From assembly GCF_001426245.1 (NCBI RefSeq), contig NZ_LMCM01000007.1, positions 310,001 through 374,000 on the forward strand: a stretch of DNA of 64,000 bases, given 5' to 3'. Every line of letters starts with the position of its first letter. The stretch's first letter is position 1. The position numbers and the translations under genes are program-made. The notes beneath the pieces were generated by a model. It was given only the letters and a program-made list of their open reading frames with translations, was not told the origin of the DNA and ran no database searches. The stretch is from Phycicoccus sp. Root101. GTDB lineage: Bacteria > Actinomycetota > Actinomycetes > Actinomycetales > Dermatophilaceae. Of this stretch, positions 8,632 to 16,934 are shown one piece after another.

Positions 8632-10671
8632 TCAGGACACTCGCAGGGTAGGGCTGGCCACGGGGAGGCGCTCGCCGGAATCGGTCAGCAGGTGGGCGCG
8701 GACCCGGTAGACGCCAGGGCCCGCGAGTGGGAGCTCCGCCAGCCGGTCCTTCTGCCACGACGTGGCCGCGACGCGCTCGTCACCACGGTAGAGCTGCAGC
8801 GACCACGCCTTGGCCTGACCGCCGGTGAGGACGACAGCGAGGCGGTCCCCGCGTCGGGATAGGGAGACCGTGGGCGCTCCCCGTCGGGGTGCCCGTTCCG
8901 CGGCGCTGGGTACCCGCACCCCTCTGCCGCTCACCGCGCCAGAGCCGTGGGCCTTCCGCACTGCTGCAACGACCTCGTCCGACAGGCGCAGATAGGTATC
9001 GTCGTCGTAGTGGAAGGGTGCCGGCCCCCACTGGTGCGTTGTGCCGGCGTGCGGATCCGGCCCGGTGCGGCCGAGAACAGGCACACCGAGGACGCGCACC
9101 GCGGCCTCGATGTAGGGCTCGGTCAACGCGTTCCCCTCGTCGGCGCCCGCGCCGAAGCTTTCGGGGACGACCTCGCCCTCGTCCGTCGTCATCGCCCACA
9201 GGGGGGCCAGCAGGACGGTGCGGTCGAGGAGCCCTGTCCGCTCGAGCAGCTCGCGCCACCCTTCAAGGCTCTCCCTGAACAGGCTCAGGTGCTCCGGCGA
9301 ACCGAACGGGAGGCGTTGCACGCCATCCGGCACCGTCTCCCCCAGGATGGAACGGATCTCGACCGAGTCGGTCGTCAGGCCCCCGTCGACGTGTCGGTGG
9401 ACGCCGAGGCGCTCGTCCACGAGGTCCCACAGCACCAGGTCCACCGAGTCGGCCGCCTGGGTGACGACCTCGGGGAGGCTGGCCGCGGCATCCGCCAGCA
9501 GCACCCGCTGCTGGAACCGGCTGGGTAGCACGGCACTGTCGATCACGGGCTCGCTGGGCCCTGCGAATGCACTCACCAGGCTCTGGCGGGCGACGTACTC
9601 CGACAGCGCGAACTCCATCGGGTCGAGGAAGGCGAAGGTGTCGCGGGACACGCAGCTCCCGGCGATCAACACCCGCACCCGGGAACCAGAGGGATCTAGG
9701 CCCGGGAGCCCCGACCGGCCGAGGCGGTCCGCCACCGTCCGGGTGCGGGTGCGGGCGTCGAGCAGCTCGGTGAAGGCGGTGAGGAGGACGTCCCTCGGCG
9801 GGGGGAGGTGACCCTCGCTCATCGGCGCGACCAGCGCAATGCCGCCGCCTTCGTCATACCAACGTCCGCGCAGGCCCTCGGCCCACCCAGCGGCCCTCAG
9901 GTAGGGCTCGGCATGTTCAGCCAGGTGGTCGTCGGTGGCGTTCTGGAGGTACAGAAGCCGCCGGCGTCCCGAGCTCTGGGGCAGGGGACGGCGCACGGAG
10001 TGGCCGACGCCGCCCGCCGTCAGCACGGCGGAGCGCTGCTCCCGGGTCCACCCGCCAGCCACGTCTGCGCTGGTTCCCGTCACCGACACGAGGTACTGCA
10101 GCACAGGCGGCGCGCTGTAGTCGAGGAGGTCGGTCTGCGGGTTCCACACCAGGGCCGACACTGGCTCCCGCATCCGCGCCGACTGGTCGAGGCACGCGAA
10201 CCCACCTCCAGAGCCGCCGACCAGCAGGAGCTCGCGGCCCAGGCGCGATGCCACGCCGTCGAGCAGCCTCGTGACCTTCTCCTGGGTCCTCCGGCCCGGC
10301 GCTCCGGTGTACCACCCGAGGTCGAGGTCGGGATCGAGTCGTAGGGTCGGGTCGCTCAACGCGAGGAAGGGTGTGCCGGCCTCGCGGGCGAGGTTCTTAC
10401 CGGAGAAGAACGGTCCCGGCGCGCCTCCCCTGGTGGACACGGCGCCGGAGAAGAACACGGGCAGACACTTGCCGGCACGGACCATCCACGGCCGTCCGCC
10501 CACGAAGAGGTCAAGGTGGTCGTCGTCGCCCCCAAGGAGGACGTGCACGCCGGCGACCCACGTCTCCACGGGCGCCTCGAGGAACGCCTCGAGCGACGGC
10601 CACGTCCGCACGTGCGGCTGGTACCGCCCGTAGTCACCGTCGGTCGGCAGGTCACCGTGCTGCCCCGTCAT
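8632..10671 (-). CDS. Alpha/beta hydrolase fused to DUF6270 domain
   Basis: A 679-residue fusion. ATG 10671 is preferred over the adjacent GTG 10674 because an AGGGAG ribosome site lies 5 bases upstream of the ATG. Residues about 1-325 are an alpha/beta hydrolase-like domain with the nucleophile elbow GGSGGG near residue 155. Residues about 340-555 are a DUF6270 domain with the same blocks as the 3978-4760 protein: GSCVSRDTFAFL, YVARQS, DLVDERLGV, LPFGSPEHLSLF and HQWGPAPFHY. Residues about 600-679 form a beta-rich module ending YRVRAHLLTDSGE. No signal peptide or membrane helix is visible. It is the last gene of the leftward operon, 46 bases after the beta-propeller gene. Pairing a hydrolase with DUF6270 here, and a heparinase-hydrolase next to DUF6270 in the opposite arm, suggests the two domains work on the same glycan. 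The substrate is unknown. Confidence 0.8.
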   Translation of the reverse strand: MTGQHGDLPTDGDYGRYQPHVRTWPSLEAFLEAPVETWVAGVHVLLGGDDDHLDLFVGGRPWMVRAGKCLPVFFSGAVSTRGGAPGPFFSGKNLAREAGTPFLALSDPTLRLDPDLDLGWYTGAPGRRTQEKVTRLLDGVASRLGRELLLVGGSGGGFACLDQSARMREPVSALVWNPQTDLLDYSAPPVLQYLVSVTGTSADVAGGWTREQRSAVLTAGGVGHSVRRPLPQSSGRRRLLYLQNATDDHLAEHAEPYLRAAGWAEGLRGRWYDEGGGIALVAPMSEGHLPPPRDVLLTAFTELLDARTRTRTVADRLGRSGLPGLDPSGSRVRVLIAGSCVSRDTFAFLDPMEFALSEYVARQSLVSAFAGPSEPVIDSAVLPSRFQQRVLLADAAASLPEVVTQAADSVDLVLWDLVDERLGVHRHVDGGLTTDSVEIRSILGETVPDGVQRLPFGSPEHLSLFRESLEGWRELLERTGLLDRTVLLAPLWAMTTDEGEVVPESFGAGADEGNALTEPYIEAAVRVLGVPVLGRTGPDPHAGTTHQWGPAPFHYDDDTYLRLSDEVVAAVRKAHGSGAVSGRGVRVPSAAERAPRRGAPTVSLSRRGDRLAVVLTGGQAKAWSLQLYRGDERVAATSWQKDRLAELPLAGPGVYRVRAHLLTDSGERLPVASPTLRVS

Positions 10672-10717
10672 CACTGCTCCCTCCCTGCAGGGTGTCCATC
10701 ATGCCGCCAACGTCGGA

Positions 10718-13700
10718 TCATCGGAGCCGGGCCCGCACCAGCACGGTGGTCGTGGGGTAGTAGAGGTCGTCGCCGACGACCGCCAGACGGGCCGGGCTGA
10801 CCCCGCCGTCCCCGATCCGGCGGATCCGGGAGGTGCCGGGATCGACCTGGAGCACCTCGCCGCCGGCGGCGAGGTAGAGGTGGCCCTTCAGGCTCACCAT
10901 TGCCGTAGAGACGAACGTGGCCGACGCCGGGTCGCCCTCGTCGGGGTTCCCGCCCGCCGGGTCGCCGGTGGTGCCCAACGGGATGGTGCGTATGGTGCGC
11001 CCCGTTGCGGGGTCGAGCTGGAAGATCCGGTTGCGGGACGCCGCCCACAGGCGACCCTCCTCGTCGTGCAGCACCGACCCGATGGACTGGGCCGCGGGGT
11101 CGGGCGTGACGGTCCACAACAAGCGGCGCTGGTCGGCGTCATAGGCGAAGACCGAGGGCGGGCCCTCCGACGGCCTGGACCCCAGGCCTCCCCAGCGCGA
11201 GGTGCTGCCGTAGACCAAAGCCCTGTCGGCCGAGAGCGCGACCACGCTCTGGTCGGGTACGGGCGGGTCGAGGACGACAGGAGTCGTCGCATCCCCTTCG
11301 AACCAGCCGAGCACGCCGCCGCGGATGCCGTAGTCGGGGATGGTCCCGAAGAAGGTGCGGCGCCCGGCGGTGGCCCAGGCGATCGGCCGATCCTGATCGG
11401 TCGTGGCGCCGAGGTCGACGACCATCCGGGGGTTCGTCCGCGGCTTCCACGGCTGGGTGGTATCCAACCGGAAGATGCGGCTCTTCGGGTAGGTGCCGAA
11501 GAACTCGTACCGACCGTTCGTGACCATCCCCTCGACCTCGCCGAAGAACTTGGGCGTCGTGGCGCCCCCGACCACTCGCACGAGGCCCGGCGAACGCGAC
11601 CTGCCCAAGGTCGCGGGATCAAGAATCGAGAGGCTGGACCCGCCATACCCTCCGACCACGATCTTCCCGCTGCTGGCCGACAACGACTTGATGCGTAGAG
11701 CGGTCGGGCGCAGGGCGATGGTGAGGACACGTGGCTTGCCCACCGGCGTGGACAGGCCGGTCCGGGGGTCGCGTGTCCCGAGTTTCAGGACGACGACGCG
11801 TGTGTGGCCGTCGTGGGCGACCAGCCACTCGGCGGGGGCACCGTCGAGGCGCATGCGGACGATCGTGCCGTTGACGCTCGTGGGCACAGGGATGGTGGCG
11901 AGCGGTGTCTGGACGACCCCACGTGGCCCCAGCGCCGCGCCCCAGAACCTGCCACCGCGGAAGTAGTAGACGTGGTCGTCCGGCGCCCGGCCACCCGGTC
12001 GGAGCTGGTAGAGGTTGCCGGAGGTCGCGAGCGCCGGGGCGTCGACCCATCGCTTGGCCGCCAGGTCGTAGAGCCCCCGACTGCCGTCAGGGAACAGCAC
12101 GCTGAGCACCCCGTCGTGGACCTTGAGCTGGGTCAGGAACCCGGTCCGCACCGCCGGAGGCGGTGCGATCTCGGTGCGGCGGCGCGGATCGGCCGTGGAG
12201 ATCTGGACTATGTCGGGGCGCGCCGAGCCGGTGCCGACGTAGACGTTCGCGGCGTCGACGGCCAGGGTGCGTGCGTAGTCGTTGTCGTTGCCGACGCTTC
12301 CGGCGGACGTGAATCGACCCGTCGAGGGGTCCAGCACCCACACCTCCCCGCCAGGGTAGCTCCCGCCCCAGATCCGACCGTCGGGAGCCGTCACGAGGTC
12401 GAAGACACGGGTGGCCTTGGCCGTGGCAGCGCCGAGGTCCTTGATCGACCGTGATGCTGTGTCGTAGCGCCAGACGTGACCCTGACCGCCGATGTAGATC
12501 ATCCGCTGGTCTAGGGAGGGCGTGAGCGCCCAGCCGTTCAGGATTCCCGGGATCTCGTGGGAGTACTCCACCTTCCCCGTCTTGAGGTCGGCGAGCTGGA
12601 AGACCGCAGGCGACCCCGAGGCCACCGTGGAGAACTTCGGCACTCCTCCGACCGAGCTGACCAGCGACGTCTTGGTGTTGGCGAAGCCCTTCATCGTCGC
12701 CGCGGGCGCGGCGGCATACGACTGCTCGGGAGCCGCCTTCACGGGACTCACGATCACGTCGTCCCAGACGCTTGTCGCGGTGCCCTCGAGGTCGGTCCCG
12801 ATCTGGACCTGCACGTAGGCCGCCCCATCGGGAACGGCGGCACGCAGCGCCAGCCGCGACCAGGCTGCACCCTTCGCCGGGACACTGTTGACGGGTGGCG
12901 TCGTGAGCAGCCTTCGCTGCACGTCGAACCAGCGCACCCGCAGGGTCGAGCCGCCGGCCACGGCGCGGGCCCAGGCCGTGGCCTCGAGCTCGGCGCCAGT
13001 GGGGACCGGGACCAAGGCACTACCTGCGAACGCGCTGCCCGTCGTGGAACCGTCCTGCAGCTGCAGGGCGGCGACTCCGTCGTGGGGGCCCGACGTGATC
13101 CGAACCGCAGAGGTCCCGGGCGCCGCGGACAACGTCCAGCTGCGGGGGGATCCGTCGGACGCACCGACAGCCTCGAACCCCCCGTCGGGCAGTGCAGTGG
13201 TCCAGAGGTTCACGTCGTCCCAGACGGCGGCGGAGTCCGGTCCGACGACCAGGGTGACGCGCACGGCCGCCGCGCCGGCAGGGGCCTGGGACTCGACCGC
13301 CGTCCGTGACCACACCCCGTCCATGTCGGTGGCGGCGGCCACCTCCGTGCCCACCGACCGGCCGGAACTGTCGACGAAGACCATTTGCAGCTCGGGGCGA
13401 CCCGCGGTGACGATGGCCAACGCCCCTGCGCCGTACCGCTGCCCGGGGGTGACCGCCTGCGGCCGGGAGGTGACGGTGGCGGTTCCACGGGTCCCGGCGG
13501 TGGTCATGCTCAGCGCGCCCTTGCCGCTGTGCACGGTGGTCGTCGTGATCTCGACGCGCGCGCCCCTCGGGGCCGTCACGGTCCATCCACCTGCCCCGAC
13601 CGCAGGGAAGTCGAAGCCCCCGGGCAGGGCATCCAGGAGCGCCGGGGCCGGGCTGGTGTCCGCCTGCGAGCTGGGTGACGGCTCGGGGGCTGGTGTGCCC

Positions 13701-13822
13701 GAGCTGTCGCCGCGCAGCAGGGCCGTGACGATCCCACCAGCGACGAGCAGGAGGACGGTCACCGTGGCGGCAGCCATCCATCGTCGCCGGCGCGACAGGC
13801 GCGGGCGGTCGGCAACGGTCAC
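10718..13822 (-). CDS. Membrane-anchored protein with two carbohydrate-binding-like domains and a beta-propeller
   Basis: A 1,034-residue protein starting at GTG 13822, 9 bases after the wecB stop. A basic start (RRRR) and a hydrophobic stretch at residues about 15-36 form an N-terminal membrane anchor or uncleaved signal. A Pro/Ser linker follows. Residues about 60-205 and 206-365 are two related jelly-roll domains, each ending in a similar motif (AVWDDVNLW, SVWDDVIVS), typical of CBM4/9-like carbohydrate-binding domains. The remainder (about 380-1034) is rich in repeated blades such as WRYDTASRSIKDLG and VWVLDPSTGRFTSAG, as in WD40/PQQ-like propellers. It probably sits outside the membrane and binds the exported polysaccharide or organises its assembly. 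No catalytic motif is recognised. Its place within the export operon supports a surface role; the exact function is unknown. Confidence 0.8.
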   Translation of the reverse strand: MTVADRPRLSRRRRWMAAATVTVLLLVAGGIVTALLRGDSSGTPAPEPSPSSQADTSPAPALLDALPGGFDFPAVGAGGWTVTAPRGARVEITTTTVHSGKGALSMTTAGTRGTATVTSRPQAVTPGQRYGAGALAIVTAGRPELQMVFVDSSGRSVGTEVAAATDMDGVWSRTAVESQAPAGAAAVRVTLVVGPDSAAVWDDVNLWTTALPDGGFEAVGASDGSPRSWTLSAAPGTSAVRITSGPHDGVAALQLQDGSTTGSAFAGSALVPVPTGAELEATAWARAVAGGSTLRVRWFDVQRRLLTTPPVNSVPAKGAAWSRLALRAAVPDGAAYVQVQIGTDLEGTATSVWDDVIVSPVKAAPEQSYAAAPAATMKGFANTKTSLVSSVGGVPKFSTVASGSPAVFQLADLKTGKVEYSHEIPGILNGWALTPSLDQRMIYIGGQGHVWRYDTASRSIKDLGAATAKATRVFDLVTAPDGRIWGGSYPGGEVWVLDPSTGRFTSAGSVGNDNDYARTLAVDAANVYVGTGSARPDIVQISTADPRRRTEIAPPPAVRTGFLTQLKVHDGVLSVLFPDGSRGLYDLAAKRWVDAPALATSGNLYQLRPGGRAPDDHVYYFRGGRFWGAALGPRGVVQTPLATIPVPTSVNGTIVRMRLDGAPAEWLVAHDGHTRVVVLKLGTRDPRTGLSTPVGKPRVLTIALRPTALRIKSLSASSGKIVVGGYGGSSLSILDPATLGRSRSPGLVRVVGGATTPKFFGEVEGMVTNGRYEFFGTYPKSRIFRLDTTQPWKPRTNPRMVVDLGATTDQDRPIAWATAGRRTFFGTIPDYGIRGGVLGWFEGDATTPVVLDPPVPDQSVVALSADRALVYGSTSRWGGLGSRPSEGPPSVFAYDADQRRLLWTVTPDPAAQSIGSVLHDEEGRLWAASRNRIFQLDPATGRTIRTIPLGTTGDPAGGNPDEGDPASATFVSTAMVSLKGHLYLAAGGEVLQVDPGTSRIRRIGDGGVSPARLAVVGDDLYYPTTTVLVRARLR

Positions 13823-13831
13823 GCGCTCGCC

Positions 13832-14983
13832 CTACCTCGCGACGAAGTCGGGCAGACGCTCACCGATGCCGAAGAGGGCGGCGATCGCCGCCACCGAGCG
13901 GTCGGCGGCCGCGCCGTCGCCATACGGGTTCACGGCCCGGGACATCGCCTCGTATGCCGCCGGGTCCTCGACCAGGCGCGTCACCTCCGTGACGATGCGC
14001 TCCTCGTCGGTGCCGATGAGCTTGACCGTGCCCGCGGTGACCGCCTCGGGGCGTTCGGTGTTGTCCCGCATCACGAGGACCGGCTTGCCCAGCGAGGGCG
14101 CCTCCTCCTGCACACCACCGGAGTCCGTGAGGACGATGGTGGACAACGCCATGAGGCGGGTGAACTCGCCATACGCCATCGGCTCGGTGACGAGCACGTT
14201 CGGGAGGCCCTCGAGGTGCGGGAGCACCGCCTCACGGACGATCGGGTTGCGGTGGACGGGGAGGATGACGTGGTACTCGGGGTGGGCCAGGGCGAGCCGG
14301 CGCAGGGCGCGGCCGACACCCTCCATGGCACCGCCCCAGTTCTCGCGTCGGTGCGTCGTGACGAGCAGGACCGGACGACCGGAGGCCTCGACCTCGGCCA
14401 GCCTGGGGTCGGTGAAGGCGAGGTCCTGCTTCACCGTGTGCAGCAGGGCGTCGATGACGGTGTTGCCGGTGACGGTGATGGTGTCCGGGTCGACGGCCTC
14501 GCGCAGCAGGTTCGCCTGCGAGGTCGACGTCGGCGCCAGGTGCAGGGCCGTGGTCTGGCTGGTGAGCTTGCGGTTGGCCTCTTCCGGGAAGGGCGAGTTG
14601 ATGTCGCCGCTGCGCAGGCCGGCCTCGATGTGCACGACCGGGATCCGGCGGTAGAACGCCGCGATCGAGGCAGCCGCGACCGTCGAGGTGTCGCCCTGGA
14701 CGATGACCGCGTCCGGGGCGACGTCCACGAGCACCGGGTCGAGCCGGTCGAAGACCTTGGCCATCAGGCCGTTGAGCGTCTGGCCGTGGGCGAAGACGTC
14801 GAGGTCGTGGTCGGGGACGATCCCGAAGATCTCGTTGACCTGGTCCAGCATCTCGCGGTGCTGTCCGGTCACGACCGTCACCGACTCGAAGTCGGGGTGC
14901 GCCTCGAGCGCCTTGATCACGGGAGCGACCTTGATGGCCTCCGGGCGCGTGCCGTAGATGGTCATGATGCGCTTCTGGGTCAA
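13832..14983 (-). CDS. wecB: UDP-N-acetylglucosamine 2-epimerase (non-hydrolysing)
   Basis: This enzyme interconverts UDP-GlcNAc and UDP-ManNAc in the cytoplasm, supplying ManNAc or ManNAcA for surface polymers. The diagnostic N-terminus RIMTIYGTRPEAIKVAPVI is followed by VTGQHREM, VQGDTSTV, HIEAGLRSGD, FPEEANR and TDSGGVQEEAP, all family hallmarks. I chose TTG 14983 (383 residues), which starts just before the first beta strand and gives the usual family length. An ATG at 15040 would add 19 residues encoded partly by a 16-bp tandem repeat and is less likely. It lies in the leftward operon between the ABC ATPase gene and the beta-propeller gene, so the glycan probably contains a ManNAc-type sugar. 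Confidence 0.95.
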   Translation of the reverse strand: MTQKRIMTIYGTRPEAIKVAPVIKALEAHPDFESVTVVTGQHREMLDQVNEIFGIVPDHDLDVFAHGQTLNGLMAKVFDRLDPVLVDVAPDAVIVQGDTSTVAAASIAAFYRRIPVVHIEAGLRSGDINSPFPEEANRKLTSQTTALHLAPTSTSQANLLREAVDPDTITVTGNTVIDALLHTVKQDLAFTDPRLAEVEASGRPVLLVTTHRRENWGGAMEGVGRALRRLALAHPEYHVILPVHRNPIVREAVLPHLEGLPNVLVTEPMAYGEFTRLMALSTIVLTDSGGVQEEAPSLGKPVLVMRDNTERPEAVTAGTVKLIGTDEERIVTEVTRLVEDPAAYEAMSRAVNPYGDGAAADRSVAAIAALFGIGERLPDFVAR

Positions 14984-14994
14984 GGCTTCGCTTT

Positions 14995-15033
14995 CGTCGG
15001 GTTCGGGTGACGTCGGGTTCGGGTGACGTCGGG
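14995..15033. repeat. 16-bp tandem repeat, 2.4 copies
   Basis: The unit CGTCGGGTTCGGGTGA occurs twice in tandem, followed by a partial third copy, between the ABC ATPase gene and the preferred wecB start. It suggests slippage in a spacer rather than conserved coding sequence. Confidence 0.8.
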
Positions 15034-15049
15034 GCGGCACCCGGCAGGG

Positions 15050-16045
15050 TCAGGTGGCGTTGGAGTGCCGGGACAGGTGCCGGACGGTGCTGGAGTCCTG
15101 AGGGTGGACGACTGTCGCCCGCAGCTTGGCGCGGGCGTCCTCCAGCAGGCCCTCGGCCTTCTGGGTCTCACCCTTGGCGATGTTCCAGGCCCACCAGCGG
15201 TAGGCCCGGGCGGTCTCGTACGCAGGCCCATCGAGCACCATCTCGCCCTGGTGCAGCCAGATCGCGCGAGTACACATCTCCTCCACCACCTGGGCTGCGT
15301 GCGACACGAGGAAGATCGTGCCGGCGTGCTGCCGGATCTCGGCCATGCGCGCCTCGCTGCGCGCCTTGGTCGCCGCGTCTCCGGTGGCGAGCGCCTCGTC
15401 GATGAGCAGGATCTCCGGACGCGCCGCCGCGGAGATGGCGAAGCGCAGGCGGGCCCCCATCCCGGAGGAGTACGTCTTCATCGGGAGGTGAATCGACGAA
15501 CCGATGCCGGCAAGCTCCAGGACGTCGGGGATCGCCTCCTTCACCTCCTTGGGCTTCAGGCCCATGGCGAGCAGGCCGATCCGGACGTTCTCCATCCCCG
15601 AGAGCTCGGGCATGAGCGCGGCGTTGACCCCGAGGAAGGACGGCGTCGAGCTCGCCAGCACCCGCCCGGAGGTCGGCGTCTCGAGCCCGGCCATGACCCG
15701 CAAGAGCGTGCTCTTGCCCGAGCCGTTGTGGCCCACGACCCCGATGGACTCGCCGGCCCGGGCCACGAAGGAGATGTTGTCGACGGCGCGGACGGTCACC
15801 GTGCGGTTCCAGCCGATCTTGCGGGCCGCCCGCTGCAGCAGGCCCAGGTGCTCGCCCTCGCGCTCCTTGCTGGCGACGCGGTAGTGGACCGACAGCCGTT
15901 GGACCATGACGGTCGGCGGCCCGAGCGGCACCTCGATGCCCTTCTTCGGCCCGGCATCCGCGTCGGAGGGCAGGGTGATGTCGTGCTCCTCGTCGTCGAA
16001 CCCGATCGAGTCGGTCGACAAGGCGTCGGTGTGCAGGTCACTCAC
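15050..16045 (-). CDS. Polysaccharide export ABC transporter, ATP-binding protein
   Basis: A 331-residue ATPase of the Wzt/TagH/KpsT type, which powers export of lipid-linked polysaccharide or teichoic acid through the partner permease. Walker A (GHNGSGKSTLL) lies near residue 104, the ABC signature region (YSSGMGARLRFAISAAARP) near 190 and Walker B (ILLIDEAL) near 211, followed by ATGD and a switch His (LVSHAAQVV). The GTG start at 16045 overlaps the permease stop by 8 bases (GTGAGTGA), which fixes the start and implies coupling. The acidic N-terminal 40 residues are an extension. The C-terminus is short and lacks the large substrate-binding domain of some Wzt proteins. Confidence 0.93.
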   Translation of the reverse strand: MSDLHTDALSTDSIGFDDEEHDITLPSDADAGPKKGIEVPLGPPTVMVQRLSVHYRVASKEREGEHLGLLQRAARKIGWNRTVTVRAVDNISFVARAGESIGVVGHNGSGKSTLLRVMAGLETPTSGRVLASSTPSFLGVNAALMPELSGMENVRIGLLAMGLKPKEVKEAIPDVLELAGIGSSIHLPMKTYSSGMGARLRFAISAAARPEILLIDEALATGDAATKARSEARMAEIRQHAGTIFLVSHAAQVVEEMCTRAIWLHQGEMVLDGPAYETARAYRWWAWNIAKGETQKAEGLLEDARAKLRATVVHPQDSSTVRHLSRHSNAT

Positions 16046-16934
16046 GGCCGTACTCCTCCTCGCCCTGCCAGAAGTACAGGAACCCCAGGACAGGGGTGAC
16101 GATGGCCCAGGCACCGAGGGTCAGCCAGAGCTTGAGGTCGGGCATGGTGCCGTAGAGGAGCAGGTCGCGAGAGATCTCCAGGACGCAGAAGGCCGGGTTG
16201 AACTCCAGGACCGCGAGCAGTTGCGGATGGGTCACGAACTTGTCGATGGAGTACATGACTCCCGAGCCGTACATCCAGAACCTCGACGCGAAGCCTATGA
16301 CCAGCCGCAGGTCGGGCAGGGCGCTGGTGAGCCGGGCGGTGTAGAGGATGATCCCGCTGTTCAGACACACCTGGAGCAGGAAGACCACGGGGAACAGCGC
16401 CCACAGCCAGGTGATCTTCGCGTGCGGCGGGATGACGACGATCATGACGAGCATGGCGATGACGACAGGGAACATCGAGATGGCCTGGCGCAGCGCGAGG
16501 GCCAACGGAATGGATGCGCGGGGGAAGGAGAAGGCCCGGATGAGGTTCTTGCCTCCCGCCATGACCCCCGCGCCGCCGTTCAGCGATGCCGACGTGAACG
16601 AGAACAGGAAGACGCCGATGAGCAGGAAGCCGATGTAGTTGTCAATCCCACGGGCGGTCCCTAGCAGGACGCCGAAGATCAGGAAGTAGGTCAGGCCGTC
16701 GAGCACGGGCTTGCCGACGAGCCAGAACCGGCCGAGCAGGGTGTCGCGGTTGCCGGCGAAGGCGCGGGCCCGGGAGTCCGCGGTGATGAAGTGCCGACGG
16801 TGCCAGAGCTGGTGGATGTACGAGCCGAGGGCGGCGCGCTGGCCCACCGGCTTGAGTCGGCTGATGTCGACGACCTCCAGCTGGACGTCGTCGACCTGGG
16901 CCAGGGGTGAATGGGTGCGAGCCCGTTCGCTCAC
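16038..16934 (-). CDS. Polysaccharide export ABC transporter, permease
   Basis: A 298-residue ABC-2 type integral membrane protein of the Wzm/TagG family. After a soluble N-terminal segment of about 65 residues (QLWHRRHFITADSRARAF precedes the membrane part) come about six hydrophobic segments, for example ILVIGVFLFSF-like and AMLVMIVVIPP-like stretches, ending in WAIVTPVLGFLYFWQGEEEYG. It forms the channel for export of the polysaccharide made by this locus, paired with the ATPase gene immediately downstream. The start is GTG 16934, overlapping the preceding glycosyltransferase stop (GTGA). A longer in-frame start would lie inside that upstream gene. Confidence 0.92.
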   Translation of the reverse strand: MSERARTHSPLAQVDDVQLEVVDISRLKPVGQRAALGSYIHQLWHRRHFITADSRARAFAGNRDTLLGRFWLVGKPVLDGLTYFLIFGVLLGTARGIDNYIGFLLIGVFLFSFTSASLNGGAGVMAGGKNLIRAFSFPRASIPLALALRQAISMFPVVIAMLVMIVVIPPHAKITWLWALFPVVFLLQVCLNSGIILYTARLTSALPDLRLVIGFASRFWMYGSGVMYSIDKFVTHPQLLAVLEFNPAFCVLEISRDLLLYGTMPDLKLWLTLGAWAIVTPVLGFLYFWQGEEEYGRE

